A DNA stretch of 64,000 nt from the NCBI GenBank assembly GCA_963792675.1, contig CAWBWT010000002.1, positions 434,001-498,000 of the forward strand. Direction: 5' to 3'. Numbering within the stretch: position 1 is the first letter of the stretch; each line of letters starts with the position of its first letter. Below, one piece after another: positions 8,345-17,650 of the stretch. This DNA comes from JBBROS01 sp963792675 (GTDB taxonomy: Bacteria; Pseudomonadota; Alphaproteobacteria; Acetobacterales; Acetobacteraceae). The notes below the pieces were generated by a model, which searched no databases, was not told the DNA's origin, and was given only the letters and a program-made list of their open reading frames with translations. The position numbers and the translations under genes were made by a program.

Positions 8345-9373
8345 TCAGCAGAAGCGCAGGCGCTGGCCGACGCCGAGCAGCTTGGCCTTCTCCAGCATGG
8401 CGTGGCCGAGCGCGATGTCGGACAGCGACAGGCCGCGATGCCAGAACAGGATGCGTTCCGCGTCCGTCTCGCGGCCCGGCTTCAGCCCGGCGACGATCTG
8501 CCCCATCTCGGCATACAGCGTCGCCTCGCTGAGCCGGCCGGTGTTGACGTGCTCGCGCAGCGCGCCCCACTTGCTGTTCTTGCACTGGCCCCAATCGTCC
8601 ACGATCAGCTTCGACATGATCTCGGTCAGCGACAGCTCGACCGCGGACTGGGTGCCGTACGGCATCACGAGCGCGCCGGGCTTGATCCACTCGGTCTTCA
8701 GCAGCGGTTCCGGGGCGACCAAGCGCGAGGCCTCGACGACGATGTCGGCGCCTTCGAGGGCGGATTGCCAATCCGCGGTGGCCGTCACCGGCTTGCCGAG
8801 GTCCTGCGTCAGCCGCTCGGCGAAGGCGTTGCGCGACTCCGGGCGGCGCGAATGGACGCGGATCTCGTCGAAATGGAACAGGCTGTCGAGCAGGCGCACG
8901 TTCCAGTAGCTGCTACCGCGGGCGCCGATATGACCGAGGATCCGACTGTCCTTGCGGGCGAGATACTTGGCGCCGACTGCCGTCACCGCGCCGGTGCGCA
9001 TGTCGGTGATCCCGGATGCCTCGATGATCGCCCGCGGCGCGCCCATGACGGGGTCGAGCAGCAACAGGGTCGCGAGCTCGCTCGGGTAGCCCAGATGGTA
9101 GTTGTCGACGAAGTCGCCGACCACCTTCACGCCGGCCCGGTTAATGTCGCCGGCGATCGCGCCGCGCAGCACGTTGAAGTGGCCGTGCGACTCATTGGCG
9201 CCGCTGCGGCCGGGCTCGAGGAACACGCGCGGTTCGATCACGGTCTTGCCGGCGCCTTGCAGCGCAAGCTGGCTTTCGATGGCGCCGATGATCTCGGCGT
9301 CCGTGAGGTGCAGCTCCTCGACGTCGAACCGGTTGAGGAAGTCGATGTAGACGGGCGGCATGTGGCTGGACAT
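8345..9373 (-). CDS. Ornithine cyclodeaminase/mu-crystallin family protein
   Basis: 342 residues, a Rossmann-fold NAD(P)-binding enzyme family that includes ornithine cyclodeaminase, alanine dehydrogenase-like and imine-reducing members. Family features: GVKVVGDFVDN region, LLLLDPVMGAPRAIIEASGITDMRTGAVTAVGA, and a dinucleotide-binding turn. The glycine motif here is GHIGARGSS (147-155) instead of the usual GxGxQA, so the cofactor pocket is atypical and the reaction cannot be assigned. It starts 31 bp after purC on the same strand and may be the last gene of the hutI-ABC-purC operon. Confidence 0.75.
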   Translation of the reverse strand: MSSHMPPVYIDFLNRFDVEELHLTDAEIIGAIESQLALQGAGKTVIEPRVFLEPGRSGANESHGHFNVLRGAIAGDINRAGVKVVGDFVDNYHLGYPSELATLLLLDPVMGAPRAIIEASGITDMRTGAVTAVGAKYLARKDSRILGHIGARGSSYWNVRLLDSLFHFDEIRVHSRRPESRNAFAERLTQDLGKPVTATADWQSALEGADIVVEASRLVAPEPLLKTEWIKPGALVMPYGTQSAVELSLTEIMSKLIVDDWGQCKNSKWGALREHVNTGRLSEATLYAEMGQIVAGLKPGRETDAERILFWHRGLSLSDIALGHAMLEKAKLLGVGQRLRFC

Positions 9374-9404
9374 CAGATTGTTCGTCCCGAAAGCAGATCG
9401 CCGC

Positions 9405-10370
9405 TCATGCGAAGTATTCGGCCAGGTTGGCGCGGATCCGGGCCAGGATATCCGCGCCGGGTGGGGCGGGCGTGAAATCGTTGCCGGTGATCAACTCGTA
9501 GGCCTCGATGTAGACGCGGGCGGTGGCCTCGATCAGTTCGGGCGGAATGGTCGGGATCGGGTCGTTGTAGGGATCGCAGCGGGCGGCAACCCAGTTGCGG
9601 ACGAAATCCTTGTCGAACGAATCGGGCTTCTCGCCGGCCTCGAACCGCGCCTGGTAGGTGCCGGCCCGCCAATATCGGCTGCTGTCCGGCGTGTGGATCT
9701 CGTCGGCCAGCACGATGCGGCCATCGGCGTCGGTGCCGAACTCGTATTTGGTGTCGGCGAGGATCAGCCCGCGCTCGGCGGCAAGGCGGGCGCCGCGCGC
9801 GTAGAGCGACTGGGCGAGCGCCGAGACCTCGTCCCATTGCGCGTCCGTCAGCAGCTTGCCCTCGAGGATGTCCGCCGGCGTGAGCGGGGCGTCGTGCGCG
9901 CCGTCCAGCGCCTTGCTGGTGGGCGTGATGATCGGGGCCGGCAGCTGCTGGTTGTCGCGCAGCCCGTCGGGGAAGGTGTGGCCGTACATGGTCCGGGTAC
10001 CGGCCTTGTACTGGGTCAGGATGGAGGTGCCGGTGGTGCCGGCGAGGTAGCCGCGGACGACGATCTCCACCGGCAGGATGCGCAGCCGGCGGCCGATGAC
10101 CGCGTTGGGGTCGGGATAGGCCTCGACCCAGTTGGGGCAGAGGTCGGCGGTGCGCTCGAACCAGTGCCGGGCGGTCGCGGTGAGCACCTCGCCCTTGGCC
10201 GGGATGCTGGCGAGGATGATGTCGAACGCCGACAGGCGGTCGGTGGCGACCAGGATGCGGCGGCCGTCGGGCAGGTCGTAATTGTCGCGCACCTTGCCCC
10301 GGTAATGGCCGGGCAACTCGGGGATGGTCGCGTCCGTGAGCGGCGGCGGCAACGTCACCGGACCCCTCAC
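9405..10370 (-). CDS. purC: Phosphoribosylaminoimidazole-succinocarboxamide synthase
   Basis: Joins aspartate to CAIR with ATP, step 7 (SAICAR synthesis) of purine synthesis. 321 residues, the longer form seen in yeast and many alphaproteobacteria rather than the 240-residue E. coli type. Typical segments: HYRGKVRDNYDL, ATDRLSAFDIILASIPAKG, EIVVRGYLAGTTGTS, LILADTKYEFGTD and DEIHTPDSSRYW. Start GTG 10368-10370 overlaps the stop of the upstream ABC binding protein gene (GTGA), implying coupled translation with a transport operon, which is unusual for purC. Confidence 0.95.
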   Translation of the reverse strand: MRGPVTLPPPLTDATIPELPGHYRGKVRDNYDLPDGRRILVATDRLSAFDIILASIPAKGEVLTATARHWFERTADLCPNWVEAYPDPNAVIGRRLRILPVEIVVRGYLAGTTGTSILTQYKAGTRTMYGHTFPDGLRDNQQLPAPIITPTSKALDGAHDAPLTPADILEGKLLTDAQWDEVSALAQSLYARGARLAAERGLILADTKYEFGTDADGRIVLADEIHTPDSSRYWRAGTYQARFEAGEKPDSFDKDFVRNWVAARCDPYNDPIPTIPPELIEATARVYIEAYELITGNDFTPAPPGADILARIRANLAEYFA

Positions 10371-11381
10371 CGGGCGGCCTCGTCCCAGTATTCGTTGGTC
10401 CAGAACGGCGCCTTCGGATCGAGCCCGGTGACGGCGTCGCCGGCATAGGCGAGCAGGGCGTCGATCCCGGCCGGGTCGAACCGGCCACGCGCGGTGATGC
10501 CGGATTTGAGGCTCTCTATGGCGGCGGCCATCACCGGCGCCTTGATCCGCGGATAGAGCTTCTCCTGGATCCGGGCGGCCGTCGCGGCCGGGTCGGCCAG
10601 CAGCCGCGCACTGGCCGCCTGCAGCGCCTTGCAGGTGGCGACGACCAGGGCGCGGGTTTCGGGTCCGACCGGCGTCTTGACCGCGAGCACCAGCGACGGC
10701 ACCGCATTCAGCGCCGGGAACTCGTCGCCCATGCGCACCAGCACCTGGCCGGTGCGGGCGTCCTCGGACAGCAGGCCTTCGGGCGGGCTCAGCACGTAGG
10801 CGTCGATCCGCCCGGCCTCGAGCGCGGCCTGGATGGCGGGGGGCGGCCCGGTCATCGCCACCTGGATGTCGGTGCGCGGGTTGAGCCCGGCCTGACGCGC
10901 GAGCCAGCGGGCGGCGCGGTCCTGGGTGCCGCCGATCGCGCTCACGCCGACCGTGGCGCCCTTCAGCACGGCGAGACGCTTCTCGAGCGGGTCGTCGGCC
11001 GGGGCGACGCCGGTCCGCTCGATCAGCTTGTCGCTGACGACCAGCTCGAGCGAGACCTTCGACATCAGCGACGCCACCATCTGGAACGGCTGGCCCTTGG
11101 CGATCGCGTTCAGCAGGGTTTCGGAGCCGACCGCAGCCAGCTCGATGTCACCGTGGTCGAGCGCCGCGAGGCAGGCCGGGTCGCCGCCGGGCAAGGCCGC
11201 CCAGTACAGGTCGAGCCCGGACGGCGGCGAAGCTGTCGAGCGCCCGGGCGGCCATGAAGGGCAGGAAGCTGACCGCGGGGGTTGCCTGGCCGATGTGGAC
11301 CTTGGCCAGCGTCTGCGCGCGCAGATGCGGCGCCGCGCCGAACAGGGCGGCGGTGGCCAGGATGCTGCGGCGCCGAATCAT
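10367..11381 (-). pseudogene. ABC transporter substrate-binding protein, NMT1/SsuA-like, frameshifted
   Basis: N-terminus in one frame: MIRRRSILATAALFG..LRAQ, a signal peptide with a Tat-like RRRS, then AKVHIGQATPAVSFLPFMAARALDSF. The frame breaks near 11215-11232, and the rest continues in another frame (GGDPACLAALDHGDIELAAVGSETLL..) to the stop at 10367. The span is 3n+1, so a single extra base explains it. Restored length about 337 residues, normal for a periplasmic NMT1/SsuA-type binding protein. Neighbouring permease and ATPase make a complete importer. Substrate unknown; the family includes sulfonate, nitrate and pyrimidine binders. The 3' end overlaps purC. Confidence 0.75.
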
Positions 11382-11472
11382 GGGGAGACGTTAGTCAAGC
11401 GGCCGGGGGAAGGCCAGGGGTGACGGGGAGCTCTGCTTCTGGACCTCGCCGCGGCCGGCGGCCTGGACCTGC

Positions 11473-12253
11473 CTATCCGCCCTCGTTGAGCGCGCCGGGC
11501 AGTGGGGGGCGCCAGCGCAGCAGGCGGCGTTCCAGCCTTGTGGCGAGGGCGCCGGCCAGCAGCACGAAGACAAGAAGAAGAAAAATGCCGGCAAACACGC
11601 CCGGCCGGGTCGTAGGTGGCGCTGGCCTGGTTGATGAACAGGCCGAGGCCGCGCGTCGAGCTGGTGAACTCGCCGGCGATGACGCCGATGACGCTGTACG
11701 GGATCGCCATGCGCATGCCGAGCAGCACGGCCGGGCTGGCGGCCGGCAGGTAGACGTGGCGGGTGAGCTGGGCGGAGGTTGCGCCCATGACGCGGGCGAG
11801 ATCGACCATCTCGGGATCCACGGCGCGAACGCCGGCATAGACGCTGTAGAACACCAAGAAAAAGACCATGGTGCCGGCGAGCGCCACCTTGCTCCAGATG
11901 GCGATGCCGAACCAGATGATGAACAACGGCGCCAGTGCGATCTTCGGGATACCGTAGAACGCCATCAGATACGGCTCGAGGATGGCGGCGGCGCGGGGCG
12001 CGCGGCCGAGCGCGTAGCCGGCGACGATGCCGGCCGAGACGCCCAGCGTGTAGCCGAGCAGCAGCTCCTGCAGCGTGATGGAGAGATGCGGCTGGATCTC
12101 GCCGGTGGCGAACATCTCGAACAGCCGTGCGGCGACATCGGTCGGCCGGCTGACGTAAATCGGCCGGATCAGCCGGCCCGAGGCATACTGCCAGAACGCC
12201 AAAAACAGCAATCCGGGCAACAGCCGTAACGCGACACTCCGAAGCAAAGTCAC
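11473..12253 (-). pseudogene. ABC transporter permease, TauC/SsuC type, frameshifted near 3' end
   Basis: About 259 residues once restored. Starts at GTG 12251-12253, overlapping the ATPase stop (GTGA). The EAA-loop region is visible (LARVMGATSAQLTRHVYLP followed by AYGIPYS-like AIPYSVIGVIAGEF). Near 11603-11610 the frame breaks after QASATYDPAG; the correct continuation VFAGIFLLLVFVLLAGAL, the last membrane helix, lies in the next frame and ends at TAG 11473. The span is 3n+1, and an extra G in the run GCCGGGCGTG fits. Inner membrane, partner of the adjacent ATPase and binding protein. Confidence 0.78.
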
Positions 12254-13038
12254 GCCGCCCCCGCCCGGGGGTCGACTTCGCTACGGAAACTGGACCAGAC
12301 CGCGGCATAGGTTTCGGAGAAGCCCGGGTTGGCGTGCGGCTCGAACGGGTTGCGCGGGCGGGGCAGCGTGACCTCGTGCTGCGCGAGCAGGCGGCCGGGG
12401 CGGCGGCTGAGCACCACGATCTCGTCGGCCAGGACCACGGCCTCGGTGATGTCGTGCGTGACCAGCAGAACCGCGGCCGCGGTGCGGGCGGTCAGCGCTT
12501 GCAGGTCACGCTGCATCAGCATCCGGGTCTGGGCGTCGAGCGCGCCGAACGGTTCGTCCATCAGGATCAGGCTCGGGTCGTAGACCAGCGTGCGGGCGAT
12601 CGCGCCGCGCTTCTGCATGCCGCCGCTGAGCTGCCGGGGATAGTGGCCGCCGAAGCCGTCGAGGCCGACATCGTGCAGCGCCTGCGTGACCCGGCGCCGG
12701 CGTTCGGCGGCGGCGATCCCCTGCAGCTCGAGCTTGAAGCCGACATTCTCGGCCAACGTCTTCCACGGGAACAGCAAGGCCTGCTGCGGCACCAGGCCAA
12801 GGTCGTGGGCGCCGGGCCGGGGCACGCCGTCGACCGGGACGCCGTCGCGGCACACGCGGCCGGCGCTGGGCCGGAGCAGGCCCGTGGCCATCTGCAGCAG
12901 CGTGCTCTTGCCGCAGCCGCTTGGGCCGATCACCGCCACGAAGCGAGCGGCCGGGACGGCGAAGCTGACGCCGTCGAGGATCGGGGTGGGGCCGTAGCGG
13001 TGCGTGATGGCGTTGAAGGCGAGCCGGGGTGGCGTCAA
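12250..13038 (-). CDS. ABC transporter ATPase, TauB/SsuB type
   Basis: 262 residues from the chosen start. Walker A GPSGCGKST, Q-loop VPQQALLFPWKTL, signature LSGGMQKRGAIAR, Walker B SLILMDEPFGALD and switch LLVTHDITEAV are all intact. Energises the adjacent importer. The only plausible start is TTG 13036-13038, which overlaps the hutI stop (TTGA); the long in-frame extension upstream lies inside hutI and does not look like protein. This overlap ties the transporter to histidine-degradation gene hutI in one operon. Confidence 0.85.
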   Translation of the reverse strand: MTPPRLAFNAITHRYGPTPILDGVSFAVPAARFVAVIGPSGCGKSTLLQMATGLLRPSAGRVCRDGVPVDGVPRPGAHDLGLVPQQALLFPWKTLAENVGFKLELQGIAAAERRRRVTQALHDVGLDGFGGHYPRQLSGGMQKRGAIARTLVYDPSLILMDEPFGALDAQTRMLMQRDLQALTARTAAAVLLVTHDITEAVVLADEIVVLSRRPGRLLAQHEVTLPRPRNPFEPHANPGFSETYAAVWSSFRSEVDPRAGAA

Positions 13039-14223
13039 TCCGGCGCCCTGCCCGCCACGATTCGTTGTTGCAGGCGCGGGAGGCCGATCGCGTAGGCGAG
13101 TTCGCTGGGGTGGCCGACGCGCCACAAGCACAGGTCGGCGCGCCGGCCCGGCGCCAGCGTGCCGCGGTCGGCCAGGCCCAGGGCCCGCGCCGCGTGGCGG
13201 GTGAAGCCGGCCAACGCCTCTTCCGGGGTGAGGCGGAACAGGGTGCAGCCGAGGTTCATCACCGTCAGCGGCGAGTAGATCGGGCTGCTGCCGGGGTTGG
13301 CGTCGGTCGCGAGCGCCATCGGCACGCCCGCGGCGCGCAGGGCGGCGACCGGCGGATACTGCGTGTCGCGCAGGACGTAGGTCGCACCGGGCAGCAGCAC
13401 CGCCGCCGTCCCGGCCGCTGCCATGGCGTCCACGCCCGCTTGGTCGAGGTGCTCGAGATGGTCGGCGGACAGGCCGCCGTACCGGGCCACCAGCGCGGCG
13501 CCGCCGCCGTTGCTGCGCTGCTCGGCGTGCAGCTTCACAGGCAGGCCGATGGCCGCCGCCGCCCGGAACAGCCGCTCGGTTTGCGCCGGCGAGAAGGCGA
13601 TCATTTCGCAGAACGCGTCCACCGCGTCGCTGAGCGGCGCCGCCCGCGGCAGCATGTCGGCGATGACGTGGTCCATGTAGGCGTCCGCGGTGACGCCGGG
13701 CGGGACGGCGTGGGCGCCCAGGAAACTCGTTTGCACGGAAACGGCCCGGCGCTCACCCAGCGCCCGGGCGGCGCGCAGCATGCGCAGCTCGGTCTCGGTC
13801 TCGAGCCCGTAGCCCGACTTCACTTCCAGCGTGGTCACGCCTTCGGCCAGCAGCGCATCCAGCCGAGGCAGAGCGGCGGCCACGAGGGCGTCCTCGTCCA
13901 GCGCCCGGGTGGCCGCCACGGTGGACAGGATGCCGCCGCCGGCGCGGGCGAGCTCCTCGTAGCTGGCACCCTCGAGCCGCAGCTCGAACTCGCGCGCCCG
14001 GTTGCCGCCATGGACCAAATGGGTGTGGCAGTCGATCAGGCCGGGTGTGGCCCAGGCACCGTTCGCGTCATGGACGGCGTCGGCCGGCGGCGCTTCGGCG
14101 GCCGGGCCGATCCAGGCGATCGAATTCGCCTTCGACGAGGATGGCGGCGTTCTCGATCGCCCCGTACGGCGCGCCGTCGGCCGCCATCGTGGCCGCATGC
14201 AGGTTGAACCAGAGTTGCCGCAT
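13035..14223 (-). pseudogene. hutI: Imidazolonepropionase, frameshifted near 5' end
   Basis: HutI hydrolyses 4-imidazolone-5-propionate to N-formimidoyl-L-glutamate in histidine breakdown. The true N-terminus MRQLWFNLHAATM..ENAAILVEG begins at ATG 14221-14223 in one frame. Near 14126-14132 it shifts to the frame carrying SIAWIGPAAEAPP and the rest. Metal-binding CHTHLVHGG, VKSGYGLETETE, HAEQRSN and ATDANPGSSP are visible. The span is 3n+1 (395 residues restored, normal), so an extra base around GGCGAATTCG is likely. Divergent from hutF with 27 bp between starts. First gene of an operon with an ABC importer. Confidence 0.88.
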
Positions 14224-14250
14224 CGCTCCGACCTTATTAGACCCGGGGAC

Positions 14251-15591
14251 ATGCGCAACTTTCATTTCAGCACCGCCCTGCTGCCCGAGGGCTGGGCCGA
14301 CGACGTGGTGATCGCCGTCGAGGACGGGGTCATCGCCGATATGAGCGTCGGCATGCCCTGCCCGCCCTTCACCGACCGCCTGCCGGGCATCGCCGTGCCC
14401 GGCGTTGCCAACCTGCACAGCCACGCGCACCAGCGGGCGATGGCCGGGCTCACGGAGCGGTCCGGGCCGGTGCCGGACAGTTTCTGGACCTGGCGCGAGA
14501 CGATGTATCGCGCTGTCGCGGCGATCACGCCGGACGATCTGCGCGTCATCGCCACCCAGGCCTTCGTCGAGATGCTGCTGGGCGGCTACACGCACGTTGC
14601 CGAGTTCCATTACCTGCACCACGCCCCCGACGGGCAGCCCTACGCCGACCGGGCCGAGATGGCGCGGCAGGTGATCGAGGCGGCGCGCGCGGCTGGGATC
14701 GGGCTGACGCTGCTGCCGGTGCTGTATGCGGCCGCCGGGTTCGACGGGGCGGCGCCAAGCGCGGGGCAGCAACGCTTCGCCTGCGACGTGGACGGGTTCG
14801 CGGCGATCCGCGCGGCGCTGCCAGCCGCACCGCCCGGGGTGAATTACGGCATCGCGCCGCACAGCCTCCGCGCGGTGCCACAGGCGGCATTGGCAGCCGT
14901 TCTCGCCGCGGCGCCGGACGGTCCGGTGCACATCCACGTCGCCGAGCAGCGGCGGGAGGTCGAGGAGTGCGTGGCCGCCTGGGGCCAGCGGCCGGTCACC
15001 TGGCTGCTGGACCATGCGGCCGTGGACGGGCGGTGGTGCCTGGTGCACGCGACCCACGCCGACGCGGGCGAGATCGCCGCCATCGCCCGCAGCGGCGCCA
15101 CGGTCGGGCTGTGTCCGACCACCGAAGCCGACCTCGGCGACGGCATCTTTCCCGCCGGCGTGCTGCAAGGAGAGGGCGGCCGCTTCGGCGTGGGGTCGGA
15201 CAGCCAAATGTCGGCGTCGTTCCTCGACGAGCTGCGGCTGCTGGAATGGGGGCAGCGGCTGTCGAGCGGGCGACGCACGGTGCTGGCCGGCGGCGCGGGG
15301 CTGAGTAACGGCCGGACCATGCTGGAAACGGCGTGCGCGGCCGGTGCCGCCGCCTGCGGCGTACAGGCGGGGCGCATCGAGATCGGCATGCGCGCCGACG
15401 TGACGGTGCTGGCGCCCGGCTTGCCCGGCGATGCCGGCCTCGACATGGCGGTGTTCGCGCCGCGCGGCACGCCGGTGCGGCACGTGGTTGCGGCTGGCGA
15501 GTGCGTGGTGCGCGACGGGCGGCACCGGCTGCAGGACATTGCCGCCAAGCAGTTCGGCGCGGTGATGGCCCGCTTGGCCGAGACGGTGTGA
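14251..15591 (+). CDS. hutF: Formimidoylglutamate deiminase
   Basis: HutF deiminates N-formimidoyl-L-glutamate, the product of HutI, to N-formylglutamate and ammonia. 446 residues, an amidohydrolase-fold metal enzyme. Metal-binding HSHAHQR is at about 56-62, and HIHVAEQ, HATHAD and VGSDSQMSASF carry further expected metal or substrate ligands. The ATG at 14251 faces hutI across 27 bp, so both probably share a regulatory site. The stop overlaps the DUF1275 gene start. The presence of HutF implies the five-step histidine route through formylglutamate; hutH, hutU and hutG are not in this window. Confidence 0.92.
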   Translation: MRNFHFSTALLPEGWADDVVIAVEDGVIADMSVGMPCPPFTDRLPGIAVPGVANLHSHAHQRAMAGLTERSGPVPDSFWTWRETMYRAVAAITPDDLRVIATQAFVEMLLGGYTHVAEFHYLHHAPDGQPYADRAEMARQVIEAARAAGIGLTLLPVLYAAAGFDGAAPSAGQQRFACDVDGFAAIRAALPAAPPGVNYGIAPHSLRAVPQAALAAVLAAAPDGPVHIHVAEQRREVEECVAAWGQRPVTWLLDHAAVDGRWCLVHATHADAGEIAAIARSGATVGLCPTTEADLGDGIFPAGVLQGEGGRFGVGSDSQMSASFLDELRLLEWGQRLSSGRRTVLAGGAGLSNGRTMLETACAAGAAACGVQAGRIEIGMRADVTVLAPGLPGDAGLDMAVFAPRGTPVRHVVAAGECVVRDGRHRLQDIAAKQFGAVMARLAETV

Positions 15592-16238
15592 CCCCACGGC
15601 TGGTCCAGGCGCTGGCGATTGCGTTGTCGGCGCTGGCCGGCTTCGTGGACGCGCAGGGATACCTGTCGATCGGCGCGTTGTTCGTGGCGTTCATGAGCGG
15701 CAACTCGACCGTGCTGGGGATTTCGGCCGCCGCCGGGCTCGGCGGGCGGACGGAGCTGGCGTTCGGGCTGGTGGCGACGTTCGTCGCCGGGGTGATGCTC
15801 GGGACCTGGGTGGGGCGGCCGTTCGGCGCCCGCCGGGCCCCGGTAATCTTGCTGCTGATGGCCGCGCTGCTGGCCGGGGCGGCGTGGTTGGGGCGGCAGG
15901 ACCAGGTCGTGGCCGGGGCGCTGGTGATCGCGCTGGCGATGGGAACCGAGAACACGGTGTTCCAGCGCGACGGCGTGTCCGGGATCGGCCTCACCTACAT
16001 GACAGGCACGCTGGTACGGCTGGGCCAGAAGCTGGCCGAGGCGGTCACGGGCCGGTCCTGGGCGGCGGCGGTGCCGGACCTGCTGTTGTGGCTCGGCATG
16101 ATCGGGGGCGCCGGGTTGGGCGCCGCCGCTTATCAGCGGATCGGCTTGGAGGGGCTCTGGGTCGCGGTGGGCCTGGCGGTGATCCTGGCCGGGGCGGCTT
16201 GGCTGGGCGGCCCGCGGGCGGCGGCGACCGCCGCATAG
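15588..16238 (+). CDS. DUF1275 (YoaK-like) membrane protein
   Basis: 216 residues, about six hydrophobic segments, inner membrane. The family hallmark is near the N-terminus: ALAGFVDAQGYLSIGALFVAFMSGNSTVLG. GTG 15588 overlaps the hutF stop (GTGA), which fixes the start and suggests cotranscription with hutF. Function of the family is not established. I see no reason to link it to histidine uptake beyond its position. Confidence 0.85.
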   Translation: MTPRLVQALAIALSALAGFVDAQGYLSIGALFVAFMSGNSTVLGISAAAGLGGRTELAFGLVATFVAGVMLGTWVGRPFGARRAPVILLLMAALLAGAAWLGRQDQVVAGALVIALAMGTENTVFQRDGVSGIGLTYMTGTLVRLGQKLAEAVTGRSWAAAVPDLLLWLGMIGGAGLGAAAYQRIGLEGLWVAVGLAVILAGAAWLGGPRAAATAA

Positions 16239-16294
16239 CGGTCACGCGGGCGTTGACTTGCCGCGGCCTTCGCACCTGCGGTATCGAACGCAGC

Positions 16295-17068
16295 ATGTCG
16301 AACTTCAACTCCGAGACCGTGACGGATGTGCGTCACTGGACCGACACGCTGTTCAGCTTCCGCACCACGCGCGACCCGGCGTTCCGGTTCCTGTCGGGGC
16401 AGTTCACCATGATCGGGCTGCCGGTGGACGGGAAGCCGCTGCTGCGCGCTTACAGCATGGCGAGCGCCGCCTACGACGACGGGCTCGAGTTCTTCTCCAT
16501 CAAGGCGCCGAACGGGCCGCTGACGTCACGCTTGCAGCATCTCAAGCCCGGCGACACCATCCTGGTCGGGCGCAAGCCGGTCGGCACGCTGGTGCAGGAT
16601 AGCCTGGTGCCGGGCCGGACGCTGTATTTGCTGGGCACCGGGACCGGGCTCGCCCCGTTCGCCAGCATTATTCAGGATCCCGACGTGTACGAGCGGTTCG
16701 AGCAGGTCGTGCTGGTGCATGGCTGCCGCCACGTGGCCGAGCTGAAGTTCGGCGAGGCGCTGGTACAGTCGCTGCACGACAACGAGCTGCTGCGCGAGCT
16801 GGTGGCGGCGAAGCTGCGCTACTACCCGACCGCGACACGCGAGCCGTTCTTGCACAACGGCCGTATTACCGAGCTGCTCGACACCGGCAAGCTGACGACC
16901 GATCTCGGTTTGCCGCCGCTGGGGCCGGAGCACGACCGGGTGATGCTGTGCGGCAGCCCGGCGTTCCTGGCGGACATGGTGGGATTGCTGGAACGGCGCG
17001 GCTTCAGCGAAGGCAGCGCCAACCGGCCGGGCAGCTACGTCATCGAGAAGGCGTTCGTCGAGAAGTAA
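16295..17068 (+). CDS. fpr: Ferredoxin-NADP reductase
   Basis: FAD flavoprotein moving electrons between NADPH and ferredoxin or flavodoxin. 257 residues, typical of the bacterial Fpr subclass. FAD site: FLSGQFTMIGL and LLRAYSMAS; NADP site: LLGTGTGLAPF and VMLCGSPAF; C-terminus GSYVIEKAFVEK, characteristic of this subclass. ATG 16295 was chosen because the family N-terminus (VTDVRHWTDTLFSFRTTR) starts just after it. Monocistronic by appearance. Often induced by oxidative stress in related bacteria; no regulatory site is visible here. Confidence 0.93.
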   Translation: MSNFNSETVTDVRHWTDTLFSFRTTRDPAFRFLSGQFTMIGLPVDGKPLLRAYSMASAAYDDGLEFFSIKAPNGPLTSRLQHLKPGDTILVGRKPVGTLVQDSLVPGRTLYLLGTGTGLAPFASIIQDPDVYERFEQVVLVHGCRHVAELKFGEALVQSLHDNELLRELVAAKLRYYPTATREPFLHNGRITELLDTGKLTTDLGLPPLGPEHDRVMLCGSPAFLADMVGLLERRGFSEGSANRPGSYVIEKAFVEK

Positions 17069-17130
17069 TCGTCCTGCCCGTCGCGCTACTGGCGGCGCGC
17101 GGACCAGCAAGCGGTCCCAACGGAGGTTCA

Positions 17131-17580
17131 ATGGGTTTCGTTTCCAGTCACCGGCCGGCCGTGCTCGGTGCGGCCACCATCCTGTTGACCGTGACAGCGG
17201 CATTGCCGGCGCGGGCCTACTGGAGCGGCGGCTTCTATGCCGAGCCGTATCAGCCCTATTACGCCGCGCCGCCCGCTTATTACTACGACGCGCCGCGCGT
17301 GGTGTATGCGCCGCCGCCCTACTACTACGCACCGGCCCCGGTGCGGCCCGTTTACTTATCGCGTCGGGCGGTGCATCCGGCCCGAGCGGCCCGGCTCCGG
17401 GCGGCGCCGTCTTGCACGCCCACCCCGGCCAGCCATCACGACGCCGCATCGGCAGCGGCCCCGGTCAGCCATCCGGCCCGGGCGATCCCTGCCAAGCCGA
17501 CCTTCGGGTCGCGGCCGACCGACGTTCCGGCGACGCCGGCCGAACCCGCACCTGCGGAGAATGCGCCCGCCGACCAGTAA
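17131..17580 (+). CDS. Secreted Tyr/Pro/Ala-rich protein of unknown function
   Basis: 149 residues. An N-terminal signal peptide ends in ALPARA-YW (about residue 29). The mature part starts with a Tyr/Pro-rich segment (YYAAPPAYYYDAP, YAPPPYYYAPAP) and ends in an Ala/Pro/His-rich low-complexity tail. GGAGG at 17122-17126 precedes the ATG. No family recognised with certainty; such proteins are common periplasmic or surface proteins in Acetobacteraceae and Methylobacteria. A second low-complexity secreted protein follows 70 bp downstream. Confidence 0.7.
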   Translation: MGFVSSHRPAVLGAATILLTVTAALPARAYWSGGFYAEPYQPYYAAPPAYYYDAPRVVYAPPPYYYAPAPVRPVYLSRRAVHPARAARLRAAPSCTPTPASHHDAASAAAPVSHPARAIPAKPTFGSRPTDVPATPAEPAPAENAPADQ

Positions 17581-17650
17581 CATCTCTGAGTCCCCCACGA
17601 CGTCGCACCACAAGCGGCGTAGGATCTCCTGACGAGATCGGGAGCATGGG

